57,523 nt of DNA from Alicyclobacillus sp. (GTDB taxonomy: Bacteria; Bacillota; Bacilli; Alicyclobacillales; Alicyclobacillaceae), in contig JAIMAY010000015.1 of the NCBI GenBank assembly GCA_023511725.1, positions 1 through 57,523 on the forward strand, read 5' to 3'. Position numbers and translations under genes: made by a program. The stretch's first letter is position 1; every line of letters starts with the position of its first letter. Of the stretch, positions 29,033-39,086 are shown one piece after another. The notes beneath the pieces are model-generated. The model was not told the origin of the DNA. It was given only the letters and a program-made list of their open reading frames with translations, and made no database searches.

Positions 29033-29557
29033 ATGCGGCGGATGGCGCTGAGACCAGGGCGCGTTCAACAGATCCATAAACGGGAAGAACGCGGGATAGA
29101 CCGAAGCAACGAACCGTTCAAAATTGAAAAGTTCTACCGTCGGCCCGGGCTCATCGTCGTACAGCGACCCGCCTTCGAGCCGGGATACACGCATCATCTG
29201 CGCGAGATCTACCCGCACTGGGGCATCGGTGTAAGCACCTGCCTCAAGGATGGACAGCCCGTCAAACATCCCCGCTTGCGGTTCGACCATTACGTGGACC
29301 TTGTCAAGGTGTGGGAGGACCAGGAGTTCATCTACGTCGAGGACATGTACGTGGATGTGCTGATCTACGAACGGTTGTACTACCACATCATCGACATGGA
29401 AGAGTTCGGCCAGGCGTTGTTCAACCGTGAGATGAGCCTTGCCGAGGCGCGGCGTGTGCTGGAGAACACGCAGCGCTTCGTGGATTCGATGAAGCGCAGC
29501 CGGCTTTCGTACGCGACCTGGAAGCAGAAATACGGGGTGCACCGGCGGCACCTGTGA
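29033..29557 (+). CDS. DUF402 family protein (NtdP/FomD-like phosphohydrolase fold)
   Basis: A 174-residue protein of the DUF402 family, which includes nucleoside di/triphosphatases such as NtdP and FomD. Family features visible are WGIGVSTCLKDGQP, the acidic pair FDHYVDL and YVEDMYVDVLI with metal-binding Asp/Glu residues, and the C-terminal helix region LFNREMSLAEARRVLE. A TACTAT at 29004-29009 places transcription start around 29016, so ATG 29033 is favoured over ATG 29015. A second DUF402 gene lies at 37944. Confidence 0.75.
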   Translation: MRRMALRPGRVQQIHKREERGIDRSNEPFKIEKFYRRPGLIVVQRPAFEPGYTHHLREIYPHWGIGVSTCLKDGQPVKHPRLRFDHYVDLVKVWEDQEFIYVEDMYVDVLIYERLYYHIIDMEEFGQALFNREMSLAEARRVLENTQRFVDSMKRSRLSYATWKQKYGVHRRHL

Positions 29558-29570
29558 GGATGTGGCGCGG

Positions 29571-30131
29571 ATGGCGAAGGCATTGCTTCTCATTGACCTG
29601 TCGAAGGATTTCATTGACCTCGACGGCGCCCTGAACTGTGGCGCGGCCGGTCAGGAGATCCTGCCCTACTGTCGTGAGGTGGTGCGGGAGTTCCTCCGGG
29701 GTGGGCACGTGGTGTTGGATGCTCGGGACGAGCATGATCCGGAGGATTTCGAGATTCGCAGCGGACTATTCCCACCGCACAACATGCGTGGAACGCCGGG
29801 ACAGCGGTTGGTGGAGGTACTGGCGGAAGAATTGGAGAAGGCACCGCGGCAGTGGCTGCAGATTTCCAAGAAGCACTACAATGCGTGTTTCCGCACGCCG
29901 CTGCTGGACCATCTGCGCACTCTGCAGGTTCGCGAACTGCACGTGCTCGGTGTTTGTACGGACATCTGCGTGCGGTACACGCTTGGCGGCTTGTACGAGT
30001 ACAAGACGGTGGAACAGCCGAACCTTCGGCTTGTGGTGCACGCCCGTGGCGTGGCGTCATTCAACCCAGTGGGCCATGAGGATAGTCTGCGCCACTTCCC
30101 GCAGGCGTTTGGCGTCGAAGTTTTGCCGTGA
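29571..30131 (+). CDS. Isochorismatase-family cysteine hydrolase (nicotinamidase-like)
   Basis: A 186-residue protein with the catalytic triad of the family: D9 (LLLIDLSKDF), K100 (SKKHYNAC) and C133 (GVCTDICV). The family includes nicotinamidases and other amidases. RDEHDPEDFEIRSG, the region equivalent to the nicotinamidase metal site, supports a PncA-like activity, but this is not certain. GAGGATG lies 8 nt before ATG 29571. The gene follows the DUF402 gene by 13 nt and is probably co-transcribed. Confidence 0.8.
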   Translation: MAKALLLIDLSKDFIDLDGALNCGAAGQEILPYCREVVREFLRGGHVVLDARDEHDPEDFEIRSGLFPPHNMRGTPGQRLVEVLAEELEKAPRQWLQISKKHYNACFRTPLLDHLRTLQVRELHVLGVCTDICVRYTLGGLYEYKTVEQPNLRLVVHARGVASFNPVGHEDSLRHFPQAFGVEVLP

Positions 30132-30244
30132 CGGCGAGGGCGCCCCGACGGGACGCCCACCGCACGGGGGAGTCACCGGCTACCTCCGGCGATCCGCTGA
30201 CCAGGGACTGCCTCGAAACGGCCGCGACCTCTGCCGCTGACCAT

Positions 30245-30457
30245 TCAGTCCATCAACTGCTGCATCACGTCTTCCGCCATCTTCGCGGCGTGATCAGCTT
30301 GTCGCGGCTGAATCGCCGCACGACGCACGGCTTCCCAAGCGGCAATGCCGACACTCGCACCAATCAGCATGGCGGTCATCGTGTTGAGGCCCTGCCGGCG
30401 CCTCGGCATCATACGGCCGCGGATGCCGCCAGCCATTTCGTTCACCAGATCCCACAT
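30245..30457 (-). CDS. Small DUF3918-like protein
   Basis: A 70-residue protein on the minus strand. Central hydrophobic/Ala segment TMTAMLIGASVGIAAWEAVRR after a basic GRMMPRRRQ patch, then an amphipathic C-terminal helix ending DVMQQLMD. It resembles the short DUF3918/YrzQ-type proteins of spore formers. GGGAGGTG lies 6 nt before ATG 30457. Position beside mutY is divergent. No function known. Positions 30132-30244 hold nothing recognisable. Confidence 0.6.
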   Translation of the reverse strand: MWDLVNEMAGGIRGRMMPRRRQGLNTMTAMLIGASVGIAAWEAVRRAAIQPRQADHAAKMAEDVMQQLMD

Positions 30458-30604
30458 CGCCAGCACCTCCCGTCTGTAGTGTCTCCATTGCCTTGTGAAG
30501 TACGCCATCCGTGTCTCACAAAAAGCCCCAGCGCCTCCAGTGCTGCCACGCTGCACATGAAGGCGCACCCCAGCTCAGCATCCACGCACAGCAGGAGGGT
30601 TGTC

Positions 30605-31759
30605 ATGACCGCACCATCCGCCACGCCCGTCCCGACGGGGTCCATGAACGAAGCCGGCGCGCGACTGGTCGCTTGGTATGACCGACACCGTCGCGCGTTG
30701 CCTTGGCGGGACACCTCCGACCCCTATCGCATCTGGGTGAGCGAGGTGATGTTGCAGCAGACCCGCGTGGAAACGGTGATACCGTATTACCACGCGTTTT
30801 TGGAGCGTTTCCCCACGGTCCATGCGCTCGCGGCCGCGGACTCAGACGATGTACTCCGCCTTTGGCAGGGGCTGGGTTATTACAGGCGCGCGCGCCATCT
30901 GCACGAAGCCGCGCAACAGCTGGTGCGCCAGTGGGATGGGCGGTTTCCCGCGGATATCCGTGCGTTCCGTCGCTTGCCCGGGGTCGGCGATTACACAGCG
31001 GGCGCTGTGTACAGCATCGCGTTCGGTGAGCCCGTGCCGGCCATCGATGGCAACGTTGCGCGGGTGTTCGCTCGCTGGCTCGGGATTGAGGAACCCATGG
31101 ACAAGCCCGCCGTCCGGAAGTCGGTCGAGGCGGTGATCCGGCAGTGGCAGCAGGCATTCGGGCCCTCCCGCGTGACGCAGGCCGTGATGGAACTGGGCGC
31201 CACTGTGTGCATGCCGCGCTTGTGGCGATGCGACGACTGCCCCCTGGCCGCCGAGTGTGAGGCACGTCGCGGCCAGCGGCAGGGGGATCTGCCCGTGCGT
31301 CGCGCGCGTGGGGCGCGGCCCGTGATGGATGTTCTCGCGCTGCTGGTGCACGGTGGCGGACGCGTGCTGCTGGTGCGCCGTCCTGCCGAGGGTCTGCTCG
31401 CGGACATGTGGCAACTGCCAGCTGTGGAGCGGCCCCGGGCGGAAAGCGCCCCATCGCCGACGGATGACGAGCTGCTGGCCTGGGGCAGGGAGGCGTTCGG
31501 AGCGTGGGGGTGCGACGGGTTGAGGGTGTTGGGCCGTGCACGGCACGAGTTCACGCACCGGGTGTGGGACGTGACATTGCTCGAAGCGTCGCAATGGTCC
31601 CCGCAGGCCGTACGGGAGTTGGAACGGACCTGGGTTGCCGCGGCGTGGGCCGCGCCGGACGAGTGGCCGCGCTATCCCTTGGCTCGCGTCTACGAGCGCC
31701 TGCTGCACCTCTGGCTGCATCCGGCGAAATCTGCGGATTCCCAGGTCAACCGGGTATGA
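30605..31759 (+). CDS. mutY: A/G-specific adenine glycosylase MutY
   Basis: A 384-residue base-excision repair enzyme removing A opposite 8-oxoG. Catalytic Glu in WVSEVMLQQTRVETV, helix-hairpin-helix RLPGVGDYTAGAV, and catalytic Asp in PAIDGNVARVFAR. The 4Fe-4S loop is C-X6-C-X2-C-X5-C (CMPRLWRCDDCPLAAEC). The C-terminal NUDIX-like 8-oxoG recognition domain covers about residues 240-375. AGGAGGG precedes ATG 30605. Longer upstream frames are not supported. Confidence 0.95.
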   Translation: MTAPSATPVPTGSMNEAGARLVAWYDRHRRALPWRDTSDPYRIWVSEVMLQQTRVETVIPYYHAFLERFPTVHALAAADSDDVLRLWQGLGYYRRARHLHEAAQQLVRQWDGRFPADIRAFRRLPGVGDYTAGAVYSIAFGEPVPAIDGNVARVFARWLGIEEPMDKPAVRKSVEAVIRQWQQAFGPSRVTQAVMELGATVCMPRLWRCDDCPLAAECEARRGQRQGDLPVRRARGARPVMDVLALLVHGGGRVLLVRRPAEGLLADMWQLPAVERPRAESAPSPTDDELLAWGREAFGAWGCDGLRVLGRARHEFTHRVWDVTLLEASQWSPQAVRELERTWVAAAWAAPDEWPRYPLARVYERLLHLWLHPAKSADSQVNRV

Positions 31760-31825
31760 AGCGGGCGGCGGACAGTGTATGATCTAGATAGGGACACAGA
31801 ATGTGCCCCAAGGAGGGAGTTCACC

Positions 31826-32470
31826 GTGCGAAGCTACGCACTCGCCAGAAACCAGGTGATCTCGCGTGTGTTTCTGGGGCTTGGGATGAGTCTCGTGACC
31901 GCATGCGCGGGGGTGGTTGCCGGCCAATACGTGCCGCCGCTGCTGATTGGTCTGCTCATGCTGGTCGAGCTGGGGATGATTGTGGCCGCGATGTTCATGC
32001 AGCGCTCGCGCAGCATCGGCATGCCGTTCGTGTTGGTGTTCACGTTCATCTCGGGCATGACGCTGTACCCGGCCATCGCCTATTACGTCTATTCTCTCGG
32101 CGCGCCTACAGTGCTAAAGGCGCTGGGTGTCAGCGCGGTCGCGTTCTTCATCGCGGCGGCCGTGGCCTCCCGAACCAGTTTCGACTTCCGGTTCCTTGGC
32201 GGGTTTCTGTTCGTCGGCCTGTTGGCCCTGGTGCTGATGGGGTTGGTGTCGTTCTTCATCCCGTTCTCGACGCAGGCGGGGCTCATCTACTCCATCCTGG
32301 GAATTGCGGTGTTCGTGGGCTACGTATTGTTCGATGTCAATCGAATGGTCCACTACGGCGTCGCGGAGGAGCATGTGCCGTGGGTGGTCCTGTCGCTCTA
32401 TCTCGATTTCATCAACCTCTTCCTGTTCATCCTGCGCCTGTTTGGTGTGTTGCAGTCGGATAGACGGTAA
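31826..32470 (+). CDS. Bax inhibitor-1 / YccA family membrane protein
   Basis: A 214-residue protein with seven predicted transmembrane helices. The family pattern includes ARNQVISRVFLGLGMSLVTA at the start and DVNRMVHYGVAEEHVPWVVL near the end, plus LYLDFINLFLFILRLFG. Bacterial members (for example YetJ) are pH-sensitive calcium-leak channels. GTG 31826 is favoured by AAGGAGGGAG 6 nt upstream. A TATGAT at 31778-31783 may be its -10. Monocistronic by appearance. Confidence 0.88.
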   Translation: MRSYALARNQVISRVFLGLGMSLVTACAGVVAGQYVPPLLIGLLMLVELGMIVAAMFMQRSRSIGMPFVLVFTFISGMTLYPAIAYYVYSLGAPTVLKALGVSAVAFFIAAAVASRTSFDFRFLGGFLFVGLLALVLMGLVSFFIPFSTQAGLIYSILGIAVFVGYVLFDVNRMVHYGVAEEHVPWVVLSLYLDFINLFLFILRLFGVLQSDRR

Positions 32471-32479
32471 CGTTATAAT
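32450..32479 (+). promoter_or_regulatory. Predicted sigma-A promoter of leuS
   Basis: TTGCAG (32450-32455) and a perfect TATAAT (32474-32479) with an 18-nt spacer, partly inside the 3' end of the BI-1 gene. The leader is only about 75 nt, too short for a T-box. Confidence 0.6.
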
Positions 32480-32560
32480 GACTCCAAAAATCGGGAAGAG
32501 AGCGAGGCGAGCTCTCGTCCGCCCCGGGCGAGGGCTCATTTGGTTTCCTCACAGGAGTGA

Positions 32561-34990
<2,430 letters not shown>

Positions 34991-35012
34991 GTGGTGACCT
35001 GCCATCGACGCC

Positions 35013-35705
35013 ATGCAGCGCAAACGCTACCTGCGCGTCGCGGAGGCGCTGCGCGGGTTGATTGAAGACGGTGTATTCCGATCCGGGGATCGGCTGCCCC
35101 CGCTGCGCGAGCTCGCGGAGCGGTTCGGCGTCAGCCGAGCCACCGTGCGTGAGGCCCTGAGCATCCTGCGCGGGCAGGGACTGGTGGAATTCCGCCACGG
35201 GGATGGAACCTATGTGCGCACGGCGGCCGTCGAAACGTGGATGGAGCCGCTCGAGGCGGCCATCCTGCTCGGTGCGGGGGAGGCGCGGCAACTCGCCGAG
35301 TTGACCGTCATCCTGCTCGCGGGGGCGGCGCACGCGGCTGCTGTTCACCGTGCTCAGGTGGACTGGGCCGCGGTGGCCCATCGCCTGTATCAACTGGAGT
35401 GCGCGCAGGGGCAGCGGGAGGAAGCGGTTGCGGCCGAGATGGCGTTCTATCAGGCGCTTGCTGCGGAGGCGGGCAACGGCCTCCTGGAGAACGCACTGCG
35501 CGTGCTCCAGGAGGCGACGCGCAGCATGCTTCGCCTGCTCGCCGAAGCGGACGACAGAGCCGGATTGGAAACCTGCCGCCGTGTGTTTGACGCGGCGCAG
35601 GTGGGTGACTCGCTCTGCGCGCGCAATGCGGTGTACGAGCATGGATTGCGGCTGCAACAGCGCATCACGGCGCACCACAGCGAAATTGGGCGTAAATCCG
35701 GGTGA
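35013..35705 (+). CDS. GntR/FadR-family transcriptional regulator
   Basis: A 230-residue regulator. N-terminal winged helix (about residues 5-70; LRELAERFGVSRATVREAL, GLVEFRHGDGTYV) is of GntR type. The C-terminal all-helical part (about 80-215) resembles an FCD domain, but metal-binding His residues typical of FCD are not obvious. Ligand unknown. It starts 23 nt after leuS with a weak site (AGGTGGTG, far upstream) and may be read through from leuS. The next gene has its own promoter. Confidence 0.8.
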   Translation: MQRKRYLRVAEALRGLIEDGVFRSGDRLPPLRELAERFGVSRATVREALSILRGQGLVEFRHGDGTYVRTAAVETWMEPLEAAILLGAGEARQLAELTVILLAGAAHAAAVHRAQVDWAAVAHRLYQLECAQGQREEAVAAEMAFYQALAAEAGNGLLENALRVLQEATRSMLRLLAEADDRAGLETCRRVFDAAQVGDSLCARNAVYEHGLRLQQRITAHHSEIGRKSG

Positions 35706-35712
35706 CGCCGAG

Positions 35713-35741
35713 TTTCTTTCTTCGCAGTTCTTGAGTATAAT
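35713..35741 (+). promoter_or_regulatory. Predicted promoter of the c-di-AMP riboswitch transcript
   Basis: Perfect TATAAT at 35736-35741. A weak TTTCTT -35 at 35713-35718 lies 17 nt upstream. Confidence 0.5.
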
Positions 35742-35747
35742 CATTCA

Positions 35748-35761
35748 TGAAAGCGCTATCA
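35748..35761. promoter_or_regulatory. cre (CcpA-binding) site at the riboswitch transcription start
   Basis: TGAAAGCGCTATCA fits the degenerate cre consensus TGWNANCGNTNWCA at every position. It lies 6 nt after the -10, covering the expected start of transcription, and precedes the aptamer. Confidence 0.6.
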
Positions 35762-35883
35762 AACGCCGAATCCCCGGGACGGCCGGGGAACGGGGGACCC
35801 ACCGCTCTGGGGTTTATTCCGCCGAATGGCGGAAGGGGTGTCCTTTGCCACCCTAACCCGTCAGCTAACCTCGTAGGCAAAGG
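35762..35883 (+). promoter_or_regulatory. c-di-AMP riboswitch (ydaO-yuaA type)
   Basis: The region contains the hallmark elements of the ydaO aptamer in order: GCCGAATCC, GGGGAACGGGGGACCCA, TGGGGTTTATTCC, AGGGGTGTCC, and the strongly conserved 3' block AACCCGTCAGCTAACC followed by TCGTAGGC. GCC near 35765 and GGC near 35876 can close P1. Only about 17 nt separate its end from the start codon at 35900 and no terminator is seen, so control of translation is more likely than termination. CCTTTGCC (35842-35849) is complementary to GGCAAAGG (35876-35883) and could form a competing helix. Confidence 0.88.
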
Positions 35884-35899
35884 CAAGGGGAGTCGGGAG

Positions 35900-36322
35900 A
35901 TGTCGAGGATACTGGTCGCCGCTTTTGGTGAACAGGGGCAGCTGTATGTGCACGGAATCCGGCAACTGGGCGCGCAGGTTCGGGTGCTGGATTGTTTTGA
36001 GGAATATCACGCGCAGCTCTGCCGGTGGTACGGTACGGATGTCCTGCAGGTTCAGGGGCGGCGGGTGGACGTCAGGCGCGCCGTCGCACGCGAGCGCTTT
36101 GACGCTGCCGTGGTTCAGGAGTCTCCGGACTTTATTCGGTCGGCGCTGATCACGCAGTCGCTGCGGGAAGCCAATGTACCGCGTATCCTCGTGGTCACGG
36201 GTGATCCGGAACATGCGCCGATGTTCCGCCGCTGCGGCGCGCATCAGGTGTTTTTGGCGCGCAATCCAGAAGAGGGATGGCGGGCGGTCGCGGGGCACCT
36301 GCCGGTGATCGCCAGCGCCTGA
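35900..36322 (+). CDS. Stand-alone RCK_N/TrkA-N-like protein under riboswitch control
   Basis: A 140-residue Rossmann-type protein. It aligns by eye with the RCK_N half of KtrA/TrkA: AAFGEQGQ replaces the usual GxGxxG loop (first Gly lost), the acidic residue after beta-2 is kept (VRVLDCFEEY), and the later strands FDAAVVQE, VPRILVVTGD and GAHQVFLA follow in order. The RCK_C half, which binds c-di-AMP in KtrA, is absent, and no KtrB/TrkH channel is adjacent. ydaO riboswitches commonly control potassium uptake, so a role in K+ homeostasis is inferred. ATG 35900 follows AAGGGGAGTCGGGAG. Confidence 0.6.
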   Translation: MSRILVAAFGEQGQLYVHGIRQLGAQVRVLDCFEEYHAQLCRWYGTDVLQVQGRRVDVRRAVARERFDAAVVQESPDFIRSALITQSLREANVPRILVVTGDPEHAPMFRRCGAHQVFLARNPEEGWRAVAGHLPVIASA

Positions 36323-36397
36323 GGTACCCGCGCGGTGGCTGCGCTGGCCGACTGCGTGAAAGCTGTGAACAGGGAACGGATATGGAAGTCGCGTGAG

Positions 36398-36421
36398 GGC
36401 ACGCCGCGGGGCGTGCCTTTT
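36398..36421 (+). terminator. Rho-independent terminator after the RCK-like gene
   Basis: 8-bp stem GGCACGCC/GGCGTGCC (36398-36405, 36410-36417) with a GCGG loop, followed by TTTTCT. Confidence 0.8.
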
Positions 36422-36432
36422 CTCATGCCCTG

Positions 36433-36467
36433 GGCCGCGCGAACACGCGGCCGGCTTGTGGTATGAT
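36433..36467 (+). promoter_or_regulatory. Inverted repeat and -10 element before a small membrane gene
   Basis: GGCCGCG/CGCGGCC arms (36433-36439 and 36446-36452) with a 6-nt spacer overlap the expected -35 position of a TATGAT at 36462-36467. Possibly an operator; no regulator can be named. Confidence 0.3.
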
Positions 36468-36526
36468 GGGGTCAGCCGCATTCTGCGAGTTCACCGCCCG
36501 CGGCGATTGTGGGCGGATGGTTCGAG

Positions 36527-36730
36527 GTGACCGTATTCTTGTTATCGAAACGCGCGAAGATGGGCTATTTCGCCCTGGCCATAGTCACCATGCTCACGCT
36601 CGCCCTCGCCAGCATCACCGCAGCGCAGGGATGGGCGCGCTGGAGTACGGCGCTGTTCATTCTCGCGGTGATTGAGGTGGGTGGAGGGTTCTCCGTCCGG
36701 CGGCGGCTGCTCCGCTCCGCCCGCCGCTGA
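36527..36730 (+). CDS. Small membrane protein, hypothetical
   Basis: A 67-residue protein with two hydrophobic segments (GYFALAIVTMLTLALASITAA and WSTALFILAVIEVGGGF) and a basic Arg-rich C-terminus (RRRLLRSARR). Start is uncertain: GTG 36527 and an in-frame GTG 36509 are both possible, and neither has a strong ribosome site. It has its own -10 (36462). No family recognised. Confidence 0.45.
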   Translation: MTVFLLSKRAKMGYFALAIVTMLTLALASITAAQGWARWSTALFILAVIEVGGGFSVRRRLLRSARR

Positions 36731-36747
36731 GTCGTTCGGCAAAGGTC

Positions 36748-37947
36748 ATGCCTCACAGGGATGGTGATGGTGTGGCAGGTTCGGCGCAACGCGCATTGAT
36801 GCGCCGCTACGTTTGGCGGCTGCTGGAGGTCGTCGGCCTGCTCGCGCTGGTCACGGTGCTGTGCGCCGTGCTGGCATGGGCGATGCCGCTCATCCTGCCG
36901 TTTGTCATCGGCGGGTTTCTCGCCGCCTTGCTGCTGCCGATGGTGCGGGCGCTGGAGCGGCGCGGCGTATCGAGGCAGGCCGCCATCCTGCTGGTGATGA
37001 TCTGCATCGTCGGCCTGCTGCTCGCAGCGGCGGTGTGGGGTGTCATCGCCGTCGCGGGGGAGGCCGCCGTGTTCTTGGCCAACACTCCCGTCTACTTCAC
37101 GCAGGTGCATGATTGGGTGCTGGGCGAGATCGACCGCGTCCGGACCATCTACGGCACGCTGCCCCCCGTGGTCACCGCGGACCTCGAGCGCACGGCCTCG
37201 AGTGTACTGGAGACCTTGCAGGATTGGTTTCGCAGCTTTGGCACCGCGCTGCTCGGTTTCATCACCCATCTGCCGGAGACGGTGTTCATCACCGTCATCT
37301 CCGTCATCACCTGCTATTTCGTGCTGCTGCGGCGGGATAAGATGTATCGGCATTTCCTGAACGCCCTCCCGCCCGGTTGGCAGGACAAGGTGGACCTCGC
37401 GGCCAAGGACATGATGCGCGCCTTCATCGGCACCATCCGCGCCCAATTGCTGCTGGTGCTGATGAGCGCCGTGCTGGGCTTGATAGGGATGTGGATCCTG
37501 GGTATCCAGTACGCCGTCATCCTCGGCATCCTGTTCGGCGTATTTGGCCTGGTCCCCATCCTCGGTTCCGCCCTGCTCACCATTCCGTGGGCCATCGGTG
37601 CGGTGGTTGTGGGCGATCTCGGCCTCGCCCTGAAGGTCCTGCTGCTGCAGGTGGTGATCTCCCTCATCCGCCACATCGTCGAGCCGAAGATCCTCGCCGA
37701 CAGCGTCGGGCTGGACACATTGTCAGCGCTCTTCGCCCTCTACGTCGGGATGAAGCTGATTGGCATCATCGGCCTGTTCCTCGGGCCCATCGCGCTGATT
37801 GGCCTGAAATCGTTGCTGCGGCGGCACCTGTTGGCAGATCTGCTGCCGGACGAAGCGGCGGAGGTGATCCTGTCGGATGACCCGCCGGCGGAGGCGGTCG
37901 CGGACGATGCGGGGCAACGCGCCGACCAGGAGCGGGAGGACGCATGA
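36748..37947 (+). CDS. AI-2E transporter family / sporulation membrane protein YtvI-like
   Basis: A 399-residue multi-pass protein with about seven to eight transmembrane helices. AI-2E/PerM family features include the N-terminal helix pair (LILPFVIGGFLAALLLPMV), a central soluble helical part, and the C-terminal GILFGVFGLVPILGSALLTIP and HIVEPKILADSVGLDTL motifs. YtvI, the sporulation member, has similar size. The C-terminal tail is acidic. GTG 36772 (with AGGGATGG upstream) is a realistic alternative start. The stop overlaps the next gene (ATGA), indicating coupling. Confidence 0.8.
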   Translation: MPHRDGDGVAGSAQRALMRRYVWRLLEVVGLLALVTVLCAVLAWAMPLILPFVIGGFLAALLLPMVRALERRGVSRQAAILLVMICIVGLLLAAAVWGVIAVAGEAAVFLANTPVYFTQVHDWVLGEIDRVRTIYGTLPPVVTADLERTASSVLETLQDWFRSFGTALLGFITHLPETVFITVISVITCYFVLLRRDKMYRHFLNALPPGWQDKVDLAAKDMMRAFIGTIRAQLLLVLMSAVLGLIGMWILGIQYAVILGILFGVFGLVPILGSALLTIPWAIGAVVVGDLGLALKVLLLQVVISLIRHIVEPKILADSVGLDTLSALFALYVGMKLIGIIGLFLGPIALIGLKSLLRRHLLADLLPDEAAEVILSDDPPAEAVADDAGQRADQEREDA

Positions 37948-38447
37948 GCATGGCGGAGACATTGACACTCGCCAGTATCCATGCGGACGGGACGGCCCAC
38001 CGCCGCTGGCCGCAGGTGCTGCCGACGCCGGACCCGTGGACGTTTCTGATTCCGACCGGATGGCCTGTGGTGGAAGCGGACGGTCGCCAGTGGGCGAGTG
38101 ATCACCCCGTGTTGGCGGTGTTCTGGCCGGACAGATGGTATCAGCTGTTTGTGCTGCTCAAGCGGAATACCACGGGATTCTACTGCAATATCATTCGGCC
38201 GCCGGTGTATCATCCGGAGACGCGGATGGTGGAATTCGTGGACTTGGATCTCGACGTGTTGGTGGACGACGAAGTGCGATTGGTGGACGTGGAAGAGTTC
38301 GAGGCGAGATCAGGCGTCTACCCGGTGGCATGGCGCGCGGCGGCGTGGGCGGCGGCCGATGAGCTTGTCCAGCTGGCCAGGGACCGCACGGGGCCGTTTC
38401 ATCCCGCGGCGGTCCGGCGCTGGCGCGCCTTTGCGGCTCGAGCGTGA
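37944..38447 (+). CDS. Second DUF402 family protein
   Basis: A 167-residue DUF402 protein, only distantly like the one at 29033. The conserved core is present: WYQLFVLLKRNTTGFYCNI, ending in an acidic VEFVDLDLDVLVDDE stretch with the metal-binding Asp residues, then a helical tail. ATG 37944 overlaps the ytvI-like stop and follows GGGAGGAC, so the two are translated together. Substrate unknown; phosphohydrolase activity is inferred from the family. Confidence 0.7.
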   Translation: MSMAETLTLASIHADGTAHRRWPQVLPTPDPWTFLIPTGWPVVEADGRQWASDHPVLAVFWPDRWYQLFVLLKRNTTGFYCNIIRPPVYHPETRMVEFVDLDLDVLVDDEVRLVDVEEFEARSGVYPVAWRAAAWAAADELVQLARDRTGPFHPAAVRRWRAFAARA

Positions 38448-38467
38448 TGGTCGAGATGGACCATCAC
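38444..38467. terminator. Hairpin between convergent DUF402 and rsfA genes
   Basis: Perfect 9-bp arms GTGATGGTC/GACCATCAC with a 6-nt loop span both stop codons. No T-run on either strand, so it may be a weak terminator or an mRNA 3'-end stabiliser. Confidence 0.4.
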
Positions 38468-39027
38468 TCCTTCGAGCGCGTGCCTTCCGCATCCAGCAAC
38501 TTGCGCGCACGCTCCATGATGGCGAACAGGGTGCGGGAGTCTTCCTCCAGTTGCTCGGGCGTGATGGCCACCGGCTGGGCGGGCGTTCGGGCGAGTTGTG
38601 CCTCCAGCTGGCGCAGTTTATCCTGAAGCTCGCTGCGCTCGCGTTCCAACGTCTCCACCTGCTGGCGCAGCTTCTGATATTGCTCGTCGAACGTCTGCAA
38701 GAACTTGATGACGTCCTTCATGGTTTCGGATGATGTCATCGTCACCGCCTGCACACTCTGTCCCCTTTCACCGGCCGCAGCCTTCTGCCGGGCTTTGCGA
38801 TCCCGCTTGGCCTGCTCAATCTGCTCCTTGTAATGCTTGCGGACCACACCGTTCCATCGGTAGCCGCAGGCTGCCGCGGTTCGGCCGAGCTCGTTGCCGG
38901 CCTCCTCGAAGGCTCGCAGCTGCGTGCTTCCGGTGCGGATGTGGTGCAGAACCAATTCGGCCAGACGGGCATCGTCTTCCGGGGTCCAGGCGTCGGACCG
39001 GGTCGCCCAACGTTCCACGGTAGACAC
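38464..39027 (-). CDS. rsfA: RsfA-family prespore-specific transcription factor
   Basis: A 187-residue protein. N-terminal Myb/SANT-like domain (about residues 12-65; WTPEDDARLAELVLHH, AFEEAGNELGRTAAACGYRW), basic linker, then a long coiled coil (about 105-150; KLRQQVETLERERSELQDK). This is the RsfA architecture, a sigma-F-dependent forespore regulator in Bacillus. The gene has a matching forespore-type promoter at 39058-39086. GGGAGG lies upstream of the ATG. It supports a spore-forming host. Confidence 0.88.
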   Translation of the reverse strand: MSTVERWATRSDAWTPEDDARLAELVLHHIRTGSTQLRAFEEAGNELGRTAAACGYRWNGVVRKHYKEQIEQAKRDRKARQKAAAGERGQSVQAVTMTSSETMKDVIKFLQTFDEQYQKLRQQVETLERERSELQDKLRQLEAQLARTPAQPVAITPEQLEEDSRTLFAIMERARKLLDAEGTRSKE

Positions 39028-39057
39028 GGAAATTCCTCCCTTGTGTCGGTACTATAC

Positions 39058-39086
39058 TTTATCTCCAAGGTGTACGAGATTCATAC
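39058..39086 (-). promoter_or_regulatory. Predicted sigma-F/sigma-G promoter of rsfA
   Basis: On the minus strand GTATG (39086-39082), exactly 15 nt, then GGAGATAAA (39066-39058). This fits the forespore consensus (GTATA, N15, GGNRANANT) except for one base in each box. Confidence 0.55.

Noticed and set aside
32480-32560. T-box leader for leuS
   Set aside because: Only about 75 nt between promoter and gene, and no T-box core sequence or antiterminator.
36361-36527. Third LexA box near CGAACACGCGG (36440)
   Set aside because: The right half-site GTTCG is absent.
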